Below, in pieces: positions 13,081 through 24,989 of a stretch of DNA of 64,000 bases (position 1 is the first letter of the stretch; every line of letters starts with the position of its first letter). Source of the stretch: Liopterus haemorrhoidalis (taxonomy: Eukaryota > Arthropoda > Insecta > Coleoptera > Dytiscidae); contig OZ020611.1 of assembly GCA_963971575.1 (NCBI GenBank), forward strand, positions 239,964,654-240,028,653, given 5' to 3'. The notes beneath the pieces were generated by a model. It was not told the origin of the DNA, made no database searches, and saw only the letters and a list, made by a program, of their open reading frames with translations. A program made the translations under genes and the position numbers.

Positions 13081-14325
13081 GTCTCAATTTTTTCATACTT
13101 ATATGTAACGTTTCCATGGTCATAATAAATAATATCTCTGTTAGGAAATATTAGGCCCAGTTATTTCTACTCTGCTGCTAGAATGTATTTTATACAAGTA
13201 CTTTATGATGGCGGTCGGTCTGTGGTGGCTACAGCTGATTTTTTAAAATCCATTTTATTGTTTTATTTGGAACATTAATGCCACCCTATTGAAAAAAGAA
13301 ACCACAATTTCGTTCCAAACCTACCTAGAAACCTTAGCTAAATAGGTAATTTAAAAAAATAAGTAATTTTGAGTAATATTTAATTGCAATCAATCGTTTT
13401 TCGTGGTTACTCTCAACTTTTAATTGGACAAAAGACATTTCGAAAATATGTTCCTCAAATCTATTTTAATTTTAATATGAAGATCCGATTTTTTTTCTGT
13501 CATTGTAATTTTTTCAGCAAATAAATCTTTTTCGCAACCATCCCACAAAAAAACATTTGTTTACATTTCAAATGTAAGTGTATGAAAACAAATTAAAAAA
13601 CAAAAGTCAAAACAAACGGTATCAATTTGAACTTACACGTGAAAACAGCTGGCAACGTTCCGCAGGTCTCGCGCGAGTGAAACACCTTGCTCGAACACGT
13701 TACACGACGGTGAGAGATAACACGCCTGGTGCAACAAGTCCACAACTATCGGAGTCTACTTAACACGCCACGTTCTTAACTTATCACTACAGCCCTACAG
13801 AATCTCAAAACATATGAAGTTGCAGTCCGAAATAGATCGAGTTGGTGGGGATTGGAACAGGGGTGACCAGGAAGGCTTCCGTAAACAGTCGTCTAACCTA
13901 TCAGTAGGGTAACGCTTTTCCGTATTTTACTAATACAACGGTTTCAGGTCCTATATAAGGTTGGTGCATAATTTCGTATCGTTTTTGGTTTGCAAGGCAG
14001 GAGTCCTTTATAAATTAAAAATGCTACGGACTTTTGTATCAACCCACAGGGCCAGCCCGAGGTATTGTGAGGCCTTAAGCAAGTCATTATCCCGCGATTT
14101 AAGGCAGTGGTCCTCAACACCAAAGCAGGTTTCGCGTGTCAATACTTGGGGATATGTAAAAAAAATCAGCTGTGGCCACCACAGGACCGACCGCCATCGT
14201 AAAGTACTTATATAAAATACATTCTAGCAGCAGAGTAGAAATAACTTGGCCTAAAATTTTCTAACAGAGATATTATTTATCATGACCATGGAAACGTTAC
14301 ATTTAAGTATGAAAAAATTGAGACA
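13081..14325. mobile_element. Foldback element, arms about 165-170 bp
   Basis: The left arm 13081-13250 and the right arm 14160-14325 are inverted copies (GTCTCAATTTTTTCATACTT; GTAACGTTTCCATGGTCAT; TCTACTCTGCTGCTAGAATG; GATGGCGGTCGGTC). The 0.9-kb interior has no gene; short ORFs at 13578 and 13961 show no motif. A further piece of the arm lies at 14668-14715 inside R2. Confidence 0.75.
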
Positions 14326-14720
14326 AAAATTTTACAAAAATTTTTCGAAATTTTTTGTTTTATCAAAAGACGTCTTAAATAAAAGTTATTAATTATTGCT
14401 TTTATAGCAACTTTTTTTCAATAAATTTTTTCGAAATATTTTTCTGTTGTGAAATATTCACAAAAATCTTAAAATCGACACGAGTAAACTCCCATTTTTA
14501 GTCAACCGATTTTTACCGAAAGTTGATCAACTCGTGCCATTGATGTGAGAAGCTTAAATATGAAGTTTCATAAAAATCCTTTCAGCCGAATTTGCTCTGC
14601 GTGTACACGGACAGACGGACAGACGGACAGACGGACAGACGGACAGACGGACAGACGGACAGACAGAAAAATGAGCTGTGGCCACCACAGGACCGACCGC
14701 CATCACAAAGTACTTGTTTA
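14326..14720 (+). repeat. R2 repeat (copy 1)
   Basis: R2 layout: TTCGAAATATTTTTCTGTTG, TGAAATATTCACAAAAATC, AAACTCCCATTTTTAGTCAA, GTTGATCAACTCGTGCCATT, AAAATCCTTTCAGCCGAATT, TGCTCTGCGTGTACACGGAC and a GACAGACG array (14608-14668). Its end is replaced by a piece of the 13.1-14.3-kb foldback arm. Confidence 0.8.
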
Positions 14721-14935
14721 ATTTATGCTGCTTTATCAAAAAATGTCTCAAATAAAAGTTGTTTTCGAAATATTTTTCTGTTGTGAAATATTCGCAAAAA
14801 TCTTAAAACTGACAGGAGTAAACTCCCATTTCTAGTTAACCGATTTTTACCAAAGGTTGATCAACTCGTGCCATTGATACCAAAAGTTTAAATATAAAAA
14901 TTCTTTGAGCATAATTTGCAGAGTGTACACGGACC

Positions 14936-14971
<36 letters not shown>

Positions 14972-15110
14972 TCATGCTAAAAATAGTCAAAACGTTATGT
15001 AGGGACCTCAATTCGTGGAGATCCATCGAAATCTCGAAATGTCAAAATCACAATACCCGAGTATTCTCGAGAAATCTCGAAAACAAAAATTTTTAGAATA
15101 CATATCTTTT
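14721..15110 (+). repeat. R2 repeat (copy 2)
   Basis: Directly follows copy 1 with the same blocks from TTTCTGTTGTGAAATATTC onward, a GACA array at 14933-14971, then CATCATG, AGTCAAAACGTTATGTAGGG, ACCTCAATTCGTGGAGATCC and ATCTCGAAATGTCAAAATC. Confidence 0.8.
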
Positions 15111-15389
15111 TTAATGTTGAAAATATTGTAGAGGATAAAAACATGTTAAAATTACAGTCAACTTTGAAGTACTAAAATACAGTAATACCCCGACTTACAC
15201 GAACTCCGAGTTACGCGGTTTTTGATTTTTTCGTTCGCCAACACTGCCACCCGCTATATTCAGTGCATCTCTTGCTGTGGTACGCATTGGACGCGTTTGG
15301 TGTGAAATCTACGTGCACGATTACGATTCTACGATCGACGAAAGTTAATATTGTTTTGTTATACGTTTTCTAAACCCTTAAAAAAACAT

Positions 15390-15650
15390 GTCGTCCAAAT
15401 GAAGTAAATCTGATTCTGCTGCACCTAGTAAGAAAGGTAAACGATATCTTTGAAATGTAAACTTAACATTATCAAGGATTTTGATAGCAGAATGAAAGAA
15501 GGTCTCAGCTTAATTGAAAAGGGCTTAAAAATTTTAGAAACACAACGAAGGACGCGTTTTAGCTTCAAAGCAAGGAATACAAAAATAATTAGCTTGCCAC
15601 GAAGAAATTTTGCTTGCAAAATTTGGCTTTCTATCGTCAGACAAATTTGT
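15390..15650 (+). pseudogene. Tigger-like transposase, N-terminal remnant
   Basis: MSSK, a stop, then SKSDSAAPSKKGKR, a frameshift, and LNIIKDFDSRMKEGLS read like the start of a pogo/Tigger transposase (basic leader and CENP-B-type helix-turn-helix). Stops and frameshifts are present and the catalytic domain is absent. Confidence 0.6.
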
Positions 15651-15758
15651 TAATAACTTTTTTTTTTCATAACTCGTAAGTTGAACCCCGACTTACGCGA
15701 ATTCGAATTAAGCGATTTTCGTCGGACCCACCTATCGAGTAACTTCGGGGTATTACTG

Positions 15759-16537
15759 GGGTACGTTCCAAAACTTAAGTCTTGGAGTTCGAGTTTAGTC
15801 AAAGATAATGTGGTCATGTGATCGGGTTTTGGAACGGCGATTTTAAGGTTAGGAGTGCTTATATGAAAATTCCCGCTAAAATATTGTCAACACGACATAT
15901 TATTTTACATAATTATTAATATCTTTAAATAGTGATGGATAAAAAGATGAGGGAAGTATTATCTGTCTCATTTTGTAATACGGAACTAACAGTAAAAGTT
16001 CATTTTTTATGTTTTATATTGACAATACATTTATAATATTGTCATAGTATTGGTTCACACGGATACGCCAAAGTCTGTTTACACCACAACAGTCACCAAA
16101 GTAACCAGATCTAGTTTCGTATTACAAATTGAGACAGATTATATGTATTATTGCTGCTGATTTGAGTCAACAACTGTTCAACAACGTATATCTATTAACG
16201 GTAATTTTAATAAATATTTACAAAGTATTGTATAATAAATACTTATCTATAATTAAGTAAAATATTTCCTTTTTATTTCCGAATCATGAATTTCTGTTAA
16301 TTTTCTTTCCATAATTCCTGTTTTCCATAATTAATATCTGTTAATTTCGATATGTCAAAACTTACATTACATGCGTACGCATTCTGCGCATGGGAGTAAA
16401 TATTACCCACCTTGCAAGCAGAGTTAAAAGAGTAAACTCTAGGGTTAACTCAAACCGGAAACTCGAATGTTTTGGAACGATCTTACTAAACTTAGAGTTA
16501 AGTTTAGAGTAAACTCCATAGGTTTTGGAACGTACCC
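15759..16537. mobile_element. MITE with 3-bp CTG target duplication, nested in Tigger
   Basis: The ends GGGTACGTTCCAAAAC and GTTTTGGAACGTACCC are perfect inverted repeats flanked by CTG (15756-15758 and 16538-16540). Subterminal copies of GTTTTGGAACG occur at 15824-15834 and 16468-16478. No ORF. Removing it and one CTG restores the Tigger end and its TA. A 3-bp duplication hints at PIF/Harbinger-type mobilisation. Confidence 0.83.
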
Positions 16538-16542
16538 CTGTA

Positions 16543-17635
16543 TTCATTTAAGTAAAATTAGAACATATGGATAACGGGGCATTAAAAAAAAAATATGAAA
16601 ACAGCACGTAATTGCATATTAATTGAAAATATATATTTATAGAGAAATTTTCAAAAAATTAAGAAATTGATAAAAATAGTAATAATTATTTTATTTAACT
16701 TGTAGGCAATCTTTTACATAACATTTTTAAACTAAACAAAAAATGAAATGAAATTGATTATAATAAATAATACTCTAAATTAAAATAAAATATTGTAACA
16801 ATAAATGCTATTTAGCTAAATATTATAAATTGCTTCTTATCTGTTGCCACAGTTGCGTTGCGGGTCGCGGGAGACAGAAGATAAATTTTATCAAAATTAA
16901 ATTATAATCAGTGACTCACTAAACAATATATTTTTTTAAAATAGTTTTTTAAAAGCACAATGCGTTTAACGTGGCGTCAAGAAAATGTTACATTTCTTGT
17001 GAAATGAAAAATGAGAATTATAACTTCTCCAGAAATTCTCGAGAAGAAACACTACATCCGACACGGCATTTGCAGACAACTTAAAAATTTCGCGAATCCA
17101 AAAAATTCGTGAAAAACCGAATTTTGTCTTCTTCAATATTTTGGAATTATTATACCAAATTTACACAAAAACCATAGACACTTGACCATTTTTTTTTTGC
17201 TTATTTTATTTCATTATGTTTTTAAACTAATTTTGGGATGGATCATGAAATATTCATTTAACAAATTCTCATCCAGTTTTTGAGTTATTGCCATTTCGAG
17301 CTAGTTTTTTGCTCATAACTAAAAAACTTTTGTCTTGAACTCAAAATAGATCCAATTTTCATAATCTACTGTCTAAAAATTATATGGTCAGTCAATTTTG
17401 GGTTAAACTGAAGACGAAAATTTTTTGCTCAATAATAGCGATTTTTTTCGCTCCTTGGTCATATTAAAGGGTTTTTTTTGGTCATCCAATACAAAATTTT
17501 TGATCGGTCAAATAAGGCATAATTATTTTTCTAAAAACAAAGTCTAAAGTCTAGTCAAAGACTAAACAAGATACAGGTAATAAAAATATTCAGAAGACAT
17601 AAAGCAGGAGACTATCTCCTCCGTTTTGAATTAAA
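16543..17635. other. No gene seen
   Basis: Very AT-rich. Sequence at 17080-17560 (TTTGAGTTATTGCC, CTCATAACTAAAAAACTT and similar) resembles repeat sequence but has no second copy in the window that I could find. Confidence 0.4.
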
Positions 17636-17639
17636 AAGT

Positions 17640-18440
17640 TTTAAAACCAAAATTTTAATATACATATATATATATATTAAGTGTAAATTTTCACACATTT
17701 CAGGGTTTTGTAGGTATTTAATAAGTGTAAGAAGCCAACAGAATGCTGGATTACTAAGAATTTCTTTTGATAATTATTTATATTCGTTATTTGAGTACTT
17801 TAATTTTTTTAAACTAAACTTAAATAATTTGCGAAAATTTCATTATAATAAAATTTAAATTAAAAAATCCCAGTGATTTTTTCTGCATTTGCTTCGTACC
17901 TAATTTCAAAAATTTCGTCTCTTCGTATCTTCGTCTTTATTTAATTAATAATACATATATAGATAAATGGCTTAATTTTTTTAAATTTCATAAACGCATT
18001 TCTCACTATTAACAGTGTGTTATATGGTTTATAAGAATTTCACTACGAAAAATGGTATATTCTTGTTTGATAATTTAAAAACAAAAAAACTAAATTAATT
18101 CAAACAATAGAAGACATATACTACCCTTAGCCATAAATACAAAAAATCCATAGTATTATTAGTCATAATATAACAATTAATTAAAAAAATAATAAATTTT
18201 GTCAAAACTACAAAAACTGTAACAGTTCCAAACAAGCGATCTGATCAAACATTCCTCTTGTACGTTTCCGGATCGGATCAATGTACATTACCAATAATTT
18301 GTTCAGATTTTTAGTTTAACCCCTCCGAGGCATAATATAGGGTGGGGGACAAAAGTTTTTTGACAAATTTTTGGCGAAAATTCTATAAAAATAAAAATGT
18401 GTTTGTTTATCCACGCATTATGAGGTTTCATGTGAGGTTT
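17640..18440 (+). mobile_element. R1 repeat (copy 6), 5' part
   Basis: Begins TAAGTGTAAATTTTCACACATTTCAG-type sequence, then GGGTTTTGTAGGTATTTAAT and GTGTAAGAAGCCAACA. It continues through CGTTTCCGGATCGGATCAAT and GATTTTTAGTTTAACCCC, and breaks off before the TATGTGGGTC block. Confidence 0.72.
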
Positions 18441-18599
18441 TTTCGTTAAATACACATTTGTTTTGGATTTGCAAATTTATAATATGTCGCACAGCTTTTT
18501 CATAAATCTTATTTTGTATTGTATTTGCAATATCACTTGCTAAATTTTGCATACCATTTCGTGTGTTTTTTTTTTATAATGTAACGAACTGCTCTGAAA

Positions 18600-18840
18600 G
18601 ATTTTCATACAATTTTTGCAATATCGGGCAAAATTTTCGCTTCATTTCTGAGGGTAATTATGTGAATTATTTAGTTTATGCCTTAATACTCAAATAACGA
18701 ATAAAAATGATTGAAATGAAATCAAAAAACTATTGATTTTGATGTAATTATAGAACAAATTACAGACATCTAGTATCTGGTTTCTTAAACTTATTAAATA
18801 CCTGCAAAATCCTGGAATGTGTGACAATTATCTCCATTTT
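18600..18840 (-). mobile_element. R1 repeat (copy 7), 5' end, reverse
   Basis: The complement of an R1 5' end: ATTAAATACCTGCAAAATCC, TGGAATGTGTGACAATTATC. It faces copy 6, so the two R1 5' ends lie outermost with both 3' parts missing. Confidence 0.65.
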
Positions 18841-20425
18841 CGCCTAATTCCAGTTTTCCCCAAGTAACGAAAATAGCAGGAGTTGATAACCCATAAATAC
18901 TTAGCACTGGTTATTAATCCCCGAACCAACTTCATACGTCTAATAATTTTCGAATAAAAGGCATAGCACTGGCGTTAAGATACACCCTGTATAATCTGAT
19001 TATAAAGGGATTATAAATTGGTGTCGAAGGTAACAAAAATTTCGGAGTCTGAGATGAAGTCGGTGATAACAGAAGTTCTGGAGTTTGATTCGGAATCGGA
19101 GTTGACAGTTTGACCGATCCCACAACTCTATGGTCTATTTCAAATTAAAAAAAAAAATAGATAGCGCTGCGAACCGAGTACGATTTACACTGGATAAATA
19201 CAGTATAGCGGAAAATTTAAAATAAGTTACAACTAGGGCATGGGCGTAGTAACTGGGTTAGCAAATGCCTTTTTTTTTAATTTAAAAAATGTTAATAAGA
19301 TATTGAAATAAACAAGGCAGATAATACACTTACGTTATTTTTACGACATACATTCAGTTTAATGGGAAATTTGAAAAAGTTAAACAAATATTAATTATAA
19401 AAATTATGTACTATACATAAAAAGAGAGATTTAGCTAAAAGAGTTTAAATAAAGCAATAAAACAAACAATATATCTTCAGAGCTAAAGTTTCTTATTTAA
19501 ATAATATAAAAATATATGTATATATGAAGGTCTAAAAATTATATCAATAACTTCTTCTCTGGGCACAATCAGTCTTTTGGCCTAATATTAGTCCTCTATC
19601 TTGATCTGTTAATTGTCAAGTGTCAAAAAATATTTATATGTCATATAACATAAAAAATACATAACTGCGTAAAAACAAATTACATGGAGAATTTTCTCCA
19701 TAAAATCTACGCCAAGAATATAAATAAAAGTCTAAATATGTAAATAATAACAAAATATATGAAAAAAATTAAATAATATAAATAATATATATTTCCAATG
19801 TACGACACTGAACATCTGTCAACTTGGACTAAAAACAATATTTTAACAGTGTAATAGAAATGACGATCTAAACCAATCCGATGCAAGGACAAACAGCTCC
19901 TATCTTCTTACTCACAGTTTTCTACTTTGAAATAGACCACAGACAAGATTATTAAATTGTTATTCAAACTTCAAAGAAATCGAAAAGTCATTGAGTGTTC
20001 CTATAACTCCTAAAATTAAGTCACTTGGCCAACCCTGATGTTACTGCCAGACCAATTCAATTAGTCACTCCGTGCTAAAAGTAATTAATGTCTAGTTATC
20101 ATTTGGTCGACTGTTTCAGATCGTCCTATACGATTAAAAATAGATATTTTGACGACGATTTGGTTCAAAAAATATATTTTATATTTAGATTTTGTAATTG
20201 ATTATATTTATGTTTGACAGTTAGTGTTTATTTCAGAGGGATTTGAACTCCAAATGTTTAATTTTGTTGCGCAAATTTCATAATATTTAACGACTTGTCA
20301 AAATTTTAATATTAGGTCAAACTAATTTTCACGAAAATATTAAGATGGACACTAAATTAAAAGCACGCTTTCATTTTAAAATTTCTTTTCCTGTTCTATT
20401 TGAGAAATTTAAAATATATACATAC
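18841..20425. other. No gene seen
   Basis: Ordinary AT-rich DNA. A diverged GAGTCGG-like patch lies at 19035-19115. Confidence 0.4.
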
Positions 20426-20715
20426 AGGATGTTTACGGTTTTCTTATTTATTTTTTAATGGGTGATACTACAGGTCAAAAGAAGACGAAAAACATTGAAA
20501 CACCTTAGTAAAAGATTTATAATAAATTTTTAACCCCAAAAATTAAAAATTTAAATTAGTCCCTTATTACTGACTTAACAGCAACAATTTATATAACAAA
20601 TATTGTTAAAAATAAGAAGACAAATCTTTTATCCAAATGCATTTTTGTGATTGGATAAATATTTGGAGAGTTATGGCGGGAAACCCCCAAAAATTAAAAA
20701 CTTAAATTTTTTTAT
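20426..20715 (+). repeat. R5 repeat (copy 1)
   Basis: Starts TACAGGATGTTTACGG. It shares with 53175-53370 the blocks TTATTACTGACTTAA (TTATTATTGACTTAA), ATATAACAAA, AAGAAGACAAATCTTT, GAATAAATATTTGAGAGTTA-like sequence and a GGGGGATAC/GGGAAACCC part. Looks like a decayed transposon end. Confidence 0.55.
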
Positions 20716-20775
20716 TATTATATTATGTTGGCTTCTTAAGCCGCATTCAGACCTCTTTAACCGCTTAAGGACTAC

Positions 20776-20878
20776 GCCCGAGTATGCTCGGGCGGCTATT
20801 ATGTACGAAAATTCCCACACCCGAGATAACTCGGGCAAGCTTTACCTGCAGAAAAGATCATTCCCGAATGTACTCGGG
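20776..20878. repeat. Three evenly spaced CCCGAG-CTCGGG hairpins
   Basis: GCCCGAGTATGCTCGGGC at 20776-20793, CCCGAGATAACTCGGG at 20820-20835 and CCCGAATGTACTCGGG at 20863-20878. The centres are exactly 43 bases apart. The intervening bases are weakly similar (GAAAATTCCC, GAAAAGATCATTCCC), so these are 43-bp tandem units in which mainly the palindrome is conserved. Confidence 0.88.
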
Positions 20879-20889
20879 CGAAAATAAAT

Positions 20890-21420
20890 ACGATTCATGG
20901 TATGTGGAAGCGATACAAAAAACAGCTACGATGATTCAAACGAGGTACGAGAGAATATGAATATTTTTTTTATGAATTTCTTTTATTTCTCGGCCCACGC
21001 TATGTACCATAATATCAATCCCATTTTGGGCCCGAAATGGCTTTTATGAAGGATATACAGGGTATTTGTTTGAAACGGGGCACCCCGAAAATCTCCTTTA
21101 TTTGTAAAGATACAAAAAATCTTCAGAACAAAAGTTAAACTAGACAAAAAGGCCCATCTAAAGGTTACTATAAGAATTCACTATAAGGTTTCACCGGAAA
21201 TGATGTCAACTTTTGATCTAGCATAGAAAATCGATAATTTTAATTTATTTAATTTTTATATTATTTTTTTCCTAAAAGTACATTAAATTAGCTTTACAAT
21301 GACACCAAAAAATCATATTTTTATGTTAACCATTTCAAAATGGCGACCATTTATTTACAAAATAATAATCAACATAAGTTTTACAAAGTTGAACGTAGCA
21401 AGCTTTGAAAACAATAAAAA
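20890..21420. other. No gene seen; transposon-end-like CAGGGT motif
   Basis: GATATACAGGGTATTTGTTTG at about 21051 resembles decayed transposon ends seen at 12298 and 20426. No ORF. Confidence 0.35.
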
Positions 21421-21746
21421 AAGAAACAAAATATCTCTAAAATAATTTCGAAAAATTTTACAAAAATTATTCGAAATTTTTCGTTTTATCAAAAAACTTC
21501 TCAATTAAAAGTTTTTAATTATTGCTTTTATAGCAACTTTTGCTCAATAATTTTTTTCGAAATATTTTTCTGTTGTGAAATATTCACAAAAATCTTAAAA
21601 TCGACACGCTTAAACTCCCATTTTTAGTCAACCGATTTTTACCAAAAGTTGATCAACTCGTGCCATTGATGGCAGAAGCTTAAATATGAAGTTTCATAAA
21701 AATCCTTTCAGCCGAATTTGCTCTGCAAGTGTACACAGACAGACGG

Positions 21747-21824
<78 letters not shown>

Positions 21825-21960
21825 GGATGGACAGACATACCGACAGACATCATGTTATAAATAGTCAAAACGTTATGTAGGGACCTCAATTCGTGGAGAT
21901 CCATCGAAATCTCGAAATGTCAAAATCGGTATCATCACAATACCTCCCTTATATATGTTG
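21421..21960 (+). repeat. R2 repeat (copy 3), longest
   Basis: All R2 blocks in order, with a mixed GACAGACG/GACA array at 21737-21845 and the 3' blocks AGTCAAAACGTTATGTAGGG, GTGGAGATCCATCGAAATC and GTATCATCACAATACC. Long frames across the array are artefacts. Confidence 0.85.
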
Positions 21961-21984
21961 GCGGTCGGTAACCCTTCTGGACCA

Positions 21985-22560
21985 ACTGGTCTGGACTCCT
22001 GGGGGTCCGCGAAACAATTTTGACATTAACTTCACATCCCCCCAACTTTTCTCTTTTATTCAAATAACTCATTTAATAAAAATCCTACATGGTGAAGACT
22101 TTTTGTATTTGTTGTTATTTAACTAGTAATTGACATAACAAATAATTTGAAAAAAATTAATTATTTTTATTCAACTGCAAATTATTTACAAAAAACATAT
22201 TATATTAAGATCTATTTTGACCAATATTTGACCAAGAAATGTTTGTATGAGTTTAACGTATTATAATTTGTATTATTTTTTTATTCTTTTTACTACTATT
22301 TTTATTAATTTTATGTTTTTTATTCTATATGCTAATAAAAATGTTCTCCTATAAATGCACAAGACCATTTATTAAAATAATCAGCGATACATTTTTACCA
22401 ATATTTATTACAACGTAGTGCCTATGAGATTATTTAGCCAGAAATTAAGTCTCAAGAACGACGTAAAATGCCTAGGGTTGGGATGGGGTCCGCAAAAACA
22501 AATGTTGTTCAAGATGAGGTCCTCGGACTACATAAGTTTAAGAACCACTGGCTTAAAGGA
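21985..22560 (+). repeat. R3 repeat (copy 1), hAT-like
   Basis: Shares with 47670-48140 (inverted) the blocks CTGGGGGTCCGCG, CAAATAACTCATTTAATAAA, AAGACTTTTTGTATTTGTTG, TGACCAAGAAATGTTTGTAT and GCTAATAAAAATGTTC. It ends TAAGTTTAAGAACCACTGG, typical of hAT-type ends. No ORF of note. Confidence 0.65.
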
Positions 22561-23575
22561 CATAATAGAATATTTTGCATAACAGAAATCCCGGAAGAAA
22601 CCATCATCATTAACGTAAGTCCAATTCTCAAAATAGTAATCATTTCACTTATATTTGATTTGTATAAAGCTAACCATAATAACCAATAAAGTCACTAAAT
22701 AAAAGTACATACTGATGTTTTAATTTTTTTTTTTTTTTGACTTTCTATAAGGGCCCCAAACTGTGTGCCCAAGGGCCCCTGCATGGCCTAAGACGGCCCT
22801 GTTCACACTTTACATTAATTTTTTTCACTGACACCAAAAATTATCGGGTAGCATTCGTAAGTCAGATTTAGTGTTGAGAACCATCTGTAGATGATTCCCA
22901 AAGGTACATTTAAATTCAGAATTGCCAAGACACATAATCTTAATTCAAAACAAATATATTTACGAATTAAAACTAAATCGCTGCGTCCTTGGTGACACAT
23001 ATAAATATTAAATACTCCACAGTGAATAATCTTATTTGGTATCGCATCATTTAGTTATTAATGTTACGGTGACGTCACTTATTATTTATAATGTAGAAAA
23101 CAGAAGTACATTACCAGTTGGCCGGTGTTCATTTCTCATTTGTGCCGCGCTAATTTCCACTGGCCCAGAGCTTCATTATTGCCTAATTGACCGTTAAAAC
23201 TAAAACTGATACCTGACTTAACATTGGGGCCGTGTGCAATGTTTTGTTTAATTTATTATTGTTTATTTTAGTGAATGATATTGCTAAATTTGAAACAGTT
23301 TTATTTTTATATTTAGAAAATATTTTAACTGTTTTAATTTGCATGTAATGACAGGAGTTGTCATAATATTAATCTATCTTGAAATTTTTAAATTTGAAGC
23401 TTAAAAATAAAAAGGAAATGGTAGTAAAATAACTATTTATCAAATTTTTAATTTCCAAAGATATAAAGGAAGTATTGCAATGGAAGTAGCGAATGCTAGA
23501 GGTTCCTAGATCATTTGAAAAATAATAGAATGATTCAGTCTATAGTCAACGCCAGTGGTTTTCAACCAAGGTACC
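22561..23575. other. No gene seen; short GC-rich hAT-like scraps
   Basis: A GGGCCCC...GGCCCTG patch at 22750-22801 and AGTGGTTTTCAACCAAGG at 23551 are hAT-MITE-like ends without visible partners. Confidence 0.4.
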
Positions 23576-23579
23576 GTGA

Positions 23580-24893
23580 TATTAGAATATATAATATAAT
23601 ATCTTTATTTAATTTAATAGCACAGTGGCCAATCAAAAATACAAAATATAAATTAAAATAGCATTTAAACTAAAATAAACTACATCTATTAAGTATTAAA
23701 AATCAACAAAACAACTTTTTCAAAAGATATTCACGTACTTTACACTCAAATAATTTGTATCTTTCAATATCTTTAATTTCCTTAGGAAGTTGGTTATATA
23801 AAGTCAAACCTTTAGAAAAAACACTGCTCTTAGTTGCTTCCTTTCTAACACAAGTTATGGAAAAATCTTCCTTATTTCTTGTGTTGTACACATGTACATC
23901 TTTATTTTGTTTTATTATAATTCTTAGATAATCAGGTATCATATTTTTTAGTATTTTATAAATAAATGTTAATACTTTAAATTCAAGATAACTACTGATA
24001 TCTAGCCAGTTCATCGCCTTTAACATAGACATAATACTTGCATACTTATCACATTTTAATATTACTCTTAGGGCCTTATTTTGACATTTCTGTAACTTAT
24101 CTATATCTGTTTTATTGCACATAAAAGTGACAGTTGCACAGTATGTAAAGTGTGGCAGTATAATTGTATTATATATTAATAATTTTGTGTATCTACTTAA
24201 ACTATACCTATAAGAAACTCTGTTGAAAAAGCCTATTTTTTTAGCCACTTTCTTAATTACGTATTGCAAGTGCTCTTTAAATTTCAACTTCCTATCTAGT
24301 ACAACTCCTAAGTATTTATATTTATCAACCAATTCTAACACACAATTATTTACTTCTACTCTTTCTACCCTATTGTCTTTTATATCTAAATCGTATTCAC
24401 TATTTTTACATAATATCATATATTTACATTTATCTAAGTTAAGTTTCAGTCTGTTCATTTCAAAATACTCATTCATTATTTTTAGTTCATGTTTTAATCC
24501 ACTAACTACCTCTTTATAACTATATCCTTCAACATATATTAAAGTATCATCCGACAACTTATGTATTTTATACTTTTTTAATATTTTTGTGATGTCATTA
24601 ATGTATAGAATAAATAGCAGTGGTCCCAACACACTTCCCTGTGGCACTCCTATACAGTTTTCTAATTTCTCACCAAGCACACCATTCCACTTCACCTTTT
24701 GTTCTTTGTTCAGCATGTAACTGTTGAACCATTTCAATACTGTGCCCCTTATACCATAGCAGTAAAGTTTCTGCAGAAGTATTGATCTATCAATAGTTTC
24801 GAAAGCTCTTATTAGATCTAAGAAAACTAGTCCTACATGTTTTTGCTTATCTAAAGAGCCTTTCCATTCAGTTATATATTTAACAAATTTTTA
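23580..24893 (-). mobile_element. 5'-truncated non-LTR retrotransposon (LINE)
   Basis: Minus-strand LINE. The 3' end is an AT-rich tail (complement of GATATTAGAATATATAATA) with ATTAAATAAAG before it. The coding part covers reverse transcriptase to the C-terminus; the endonuclease part is missing. It breaks off at about 24893, 95 bases before mariner copy 1. Confidence 0.8.
23703..24880 (-). pseudogene. LINE reverse transcriptase, C-terminal two-thirds
   Basis: The open part runs from 24737 to 23703 (344 codons) and the homology starts earlier at about 24880. Motif A is FLDLIRAFETIDR, then GIRGTVLKWFNSYM, then GVPQGSVLGPLLFILYINDI, then the catalytic box KLSDDTLIY, then LNLDKCKYM and the thumb/C-terminal region with YLGVVLDRKLKFKEH. 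The usual FADD reads SDD: Phe is changed and one residue lost, though both Asp remain. The upstream part has no start and the element is 5' truncated, so it is a dead copy. Jockey/CR1-type by appearance. Confidence 0.82.
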
Positions 24894-24989
24894 TGTTTTT
24901 TTTTATTTTTTAAATTTAAGTTTCAATTAATATGTATCTGTTTATTTTATATTAGAATAAATAAAATAGTTATTTATGTAAGAAGTGTA

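Larger units (their letters stand above)
15180..16540 (+). mobile_element. Tigger/pogo-like element, internally deleted and split by a MITE
   Basis: The left end CAGTAATACCCCGACTTAC is preceded by TA. The right end CGGGGTATTACTG is completed only by skipping the MITE at 15759-16537, after which TA follows at 16541. Inner ends (ACTCCGAGTTACGCGG and GAATTAAGCGATTTTCG) are also related. The middle holds a decayed transposase N-terminus. Confidence 0.8.

Noticed and set aside
10112..21845. Regular GACA/GACAGACG arrays considered as CRISPR-like
   Set aside because: They are simple microsatellites without spacers, in an animal genome.
24223..24519. 98-codon plus-strand ORF
   Set aside because: Antisense shadow of the LINE reverse transcriptase on the minus strand.
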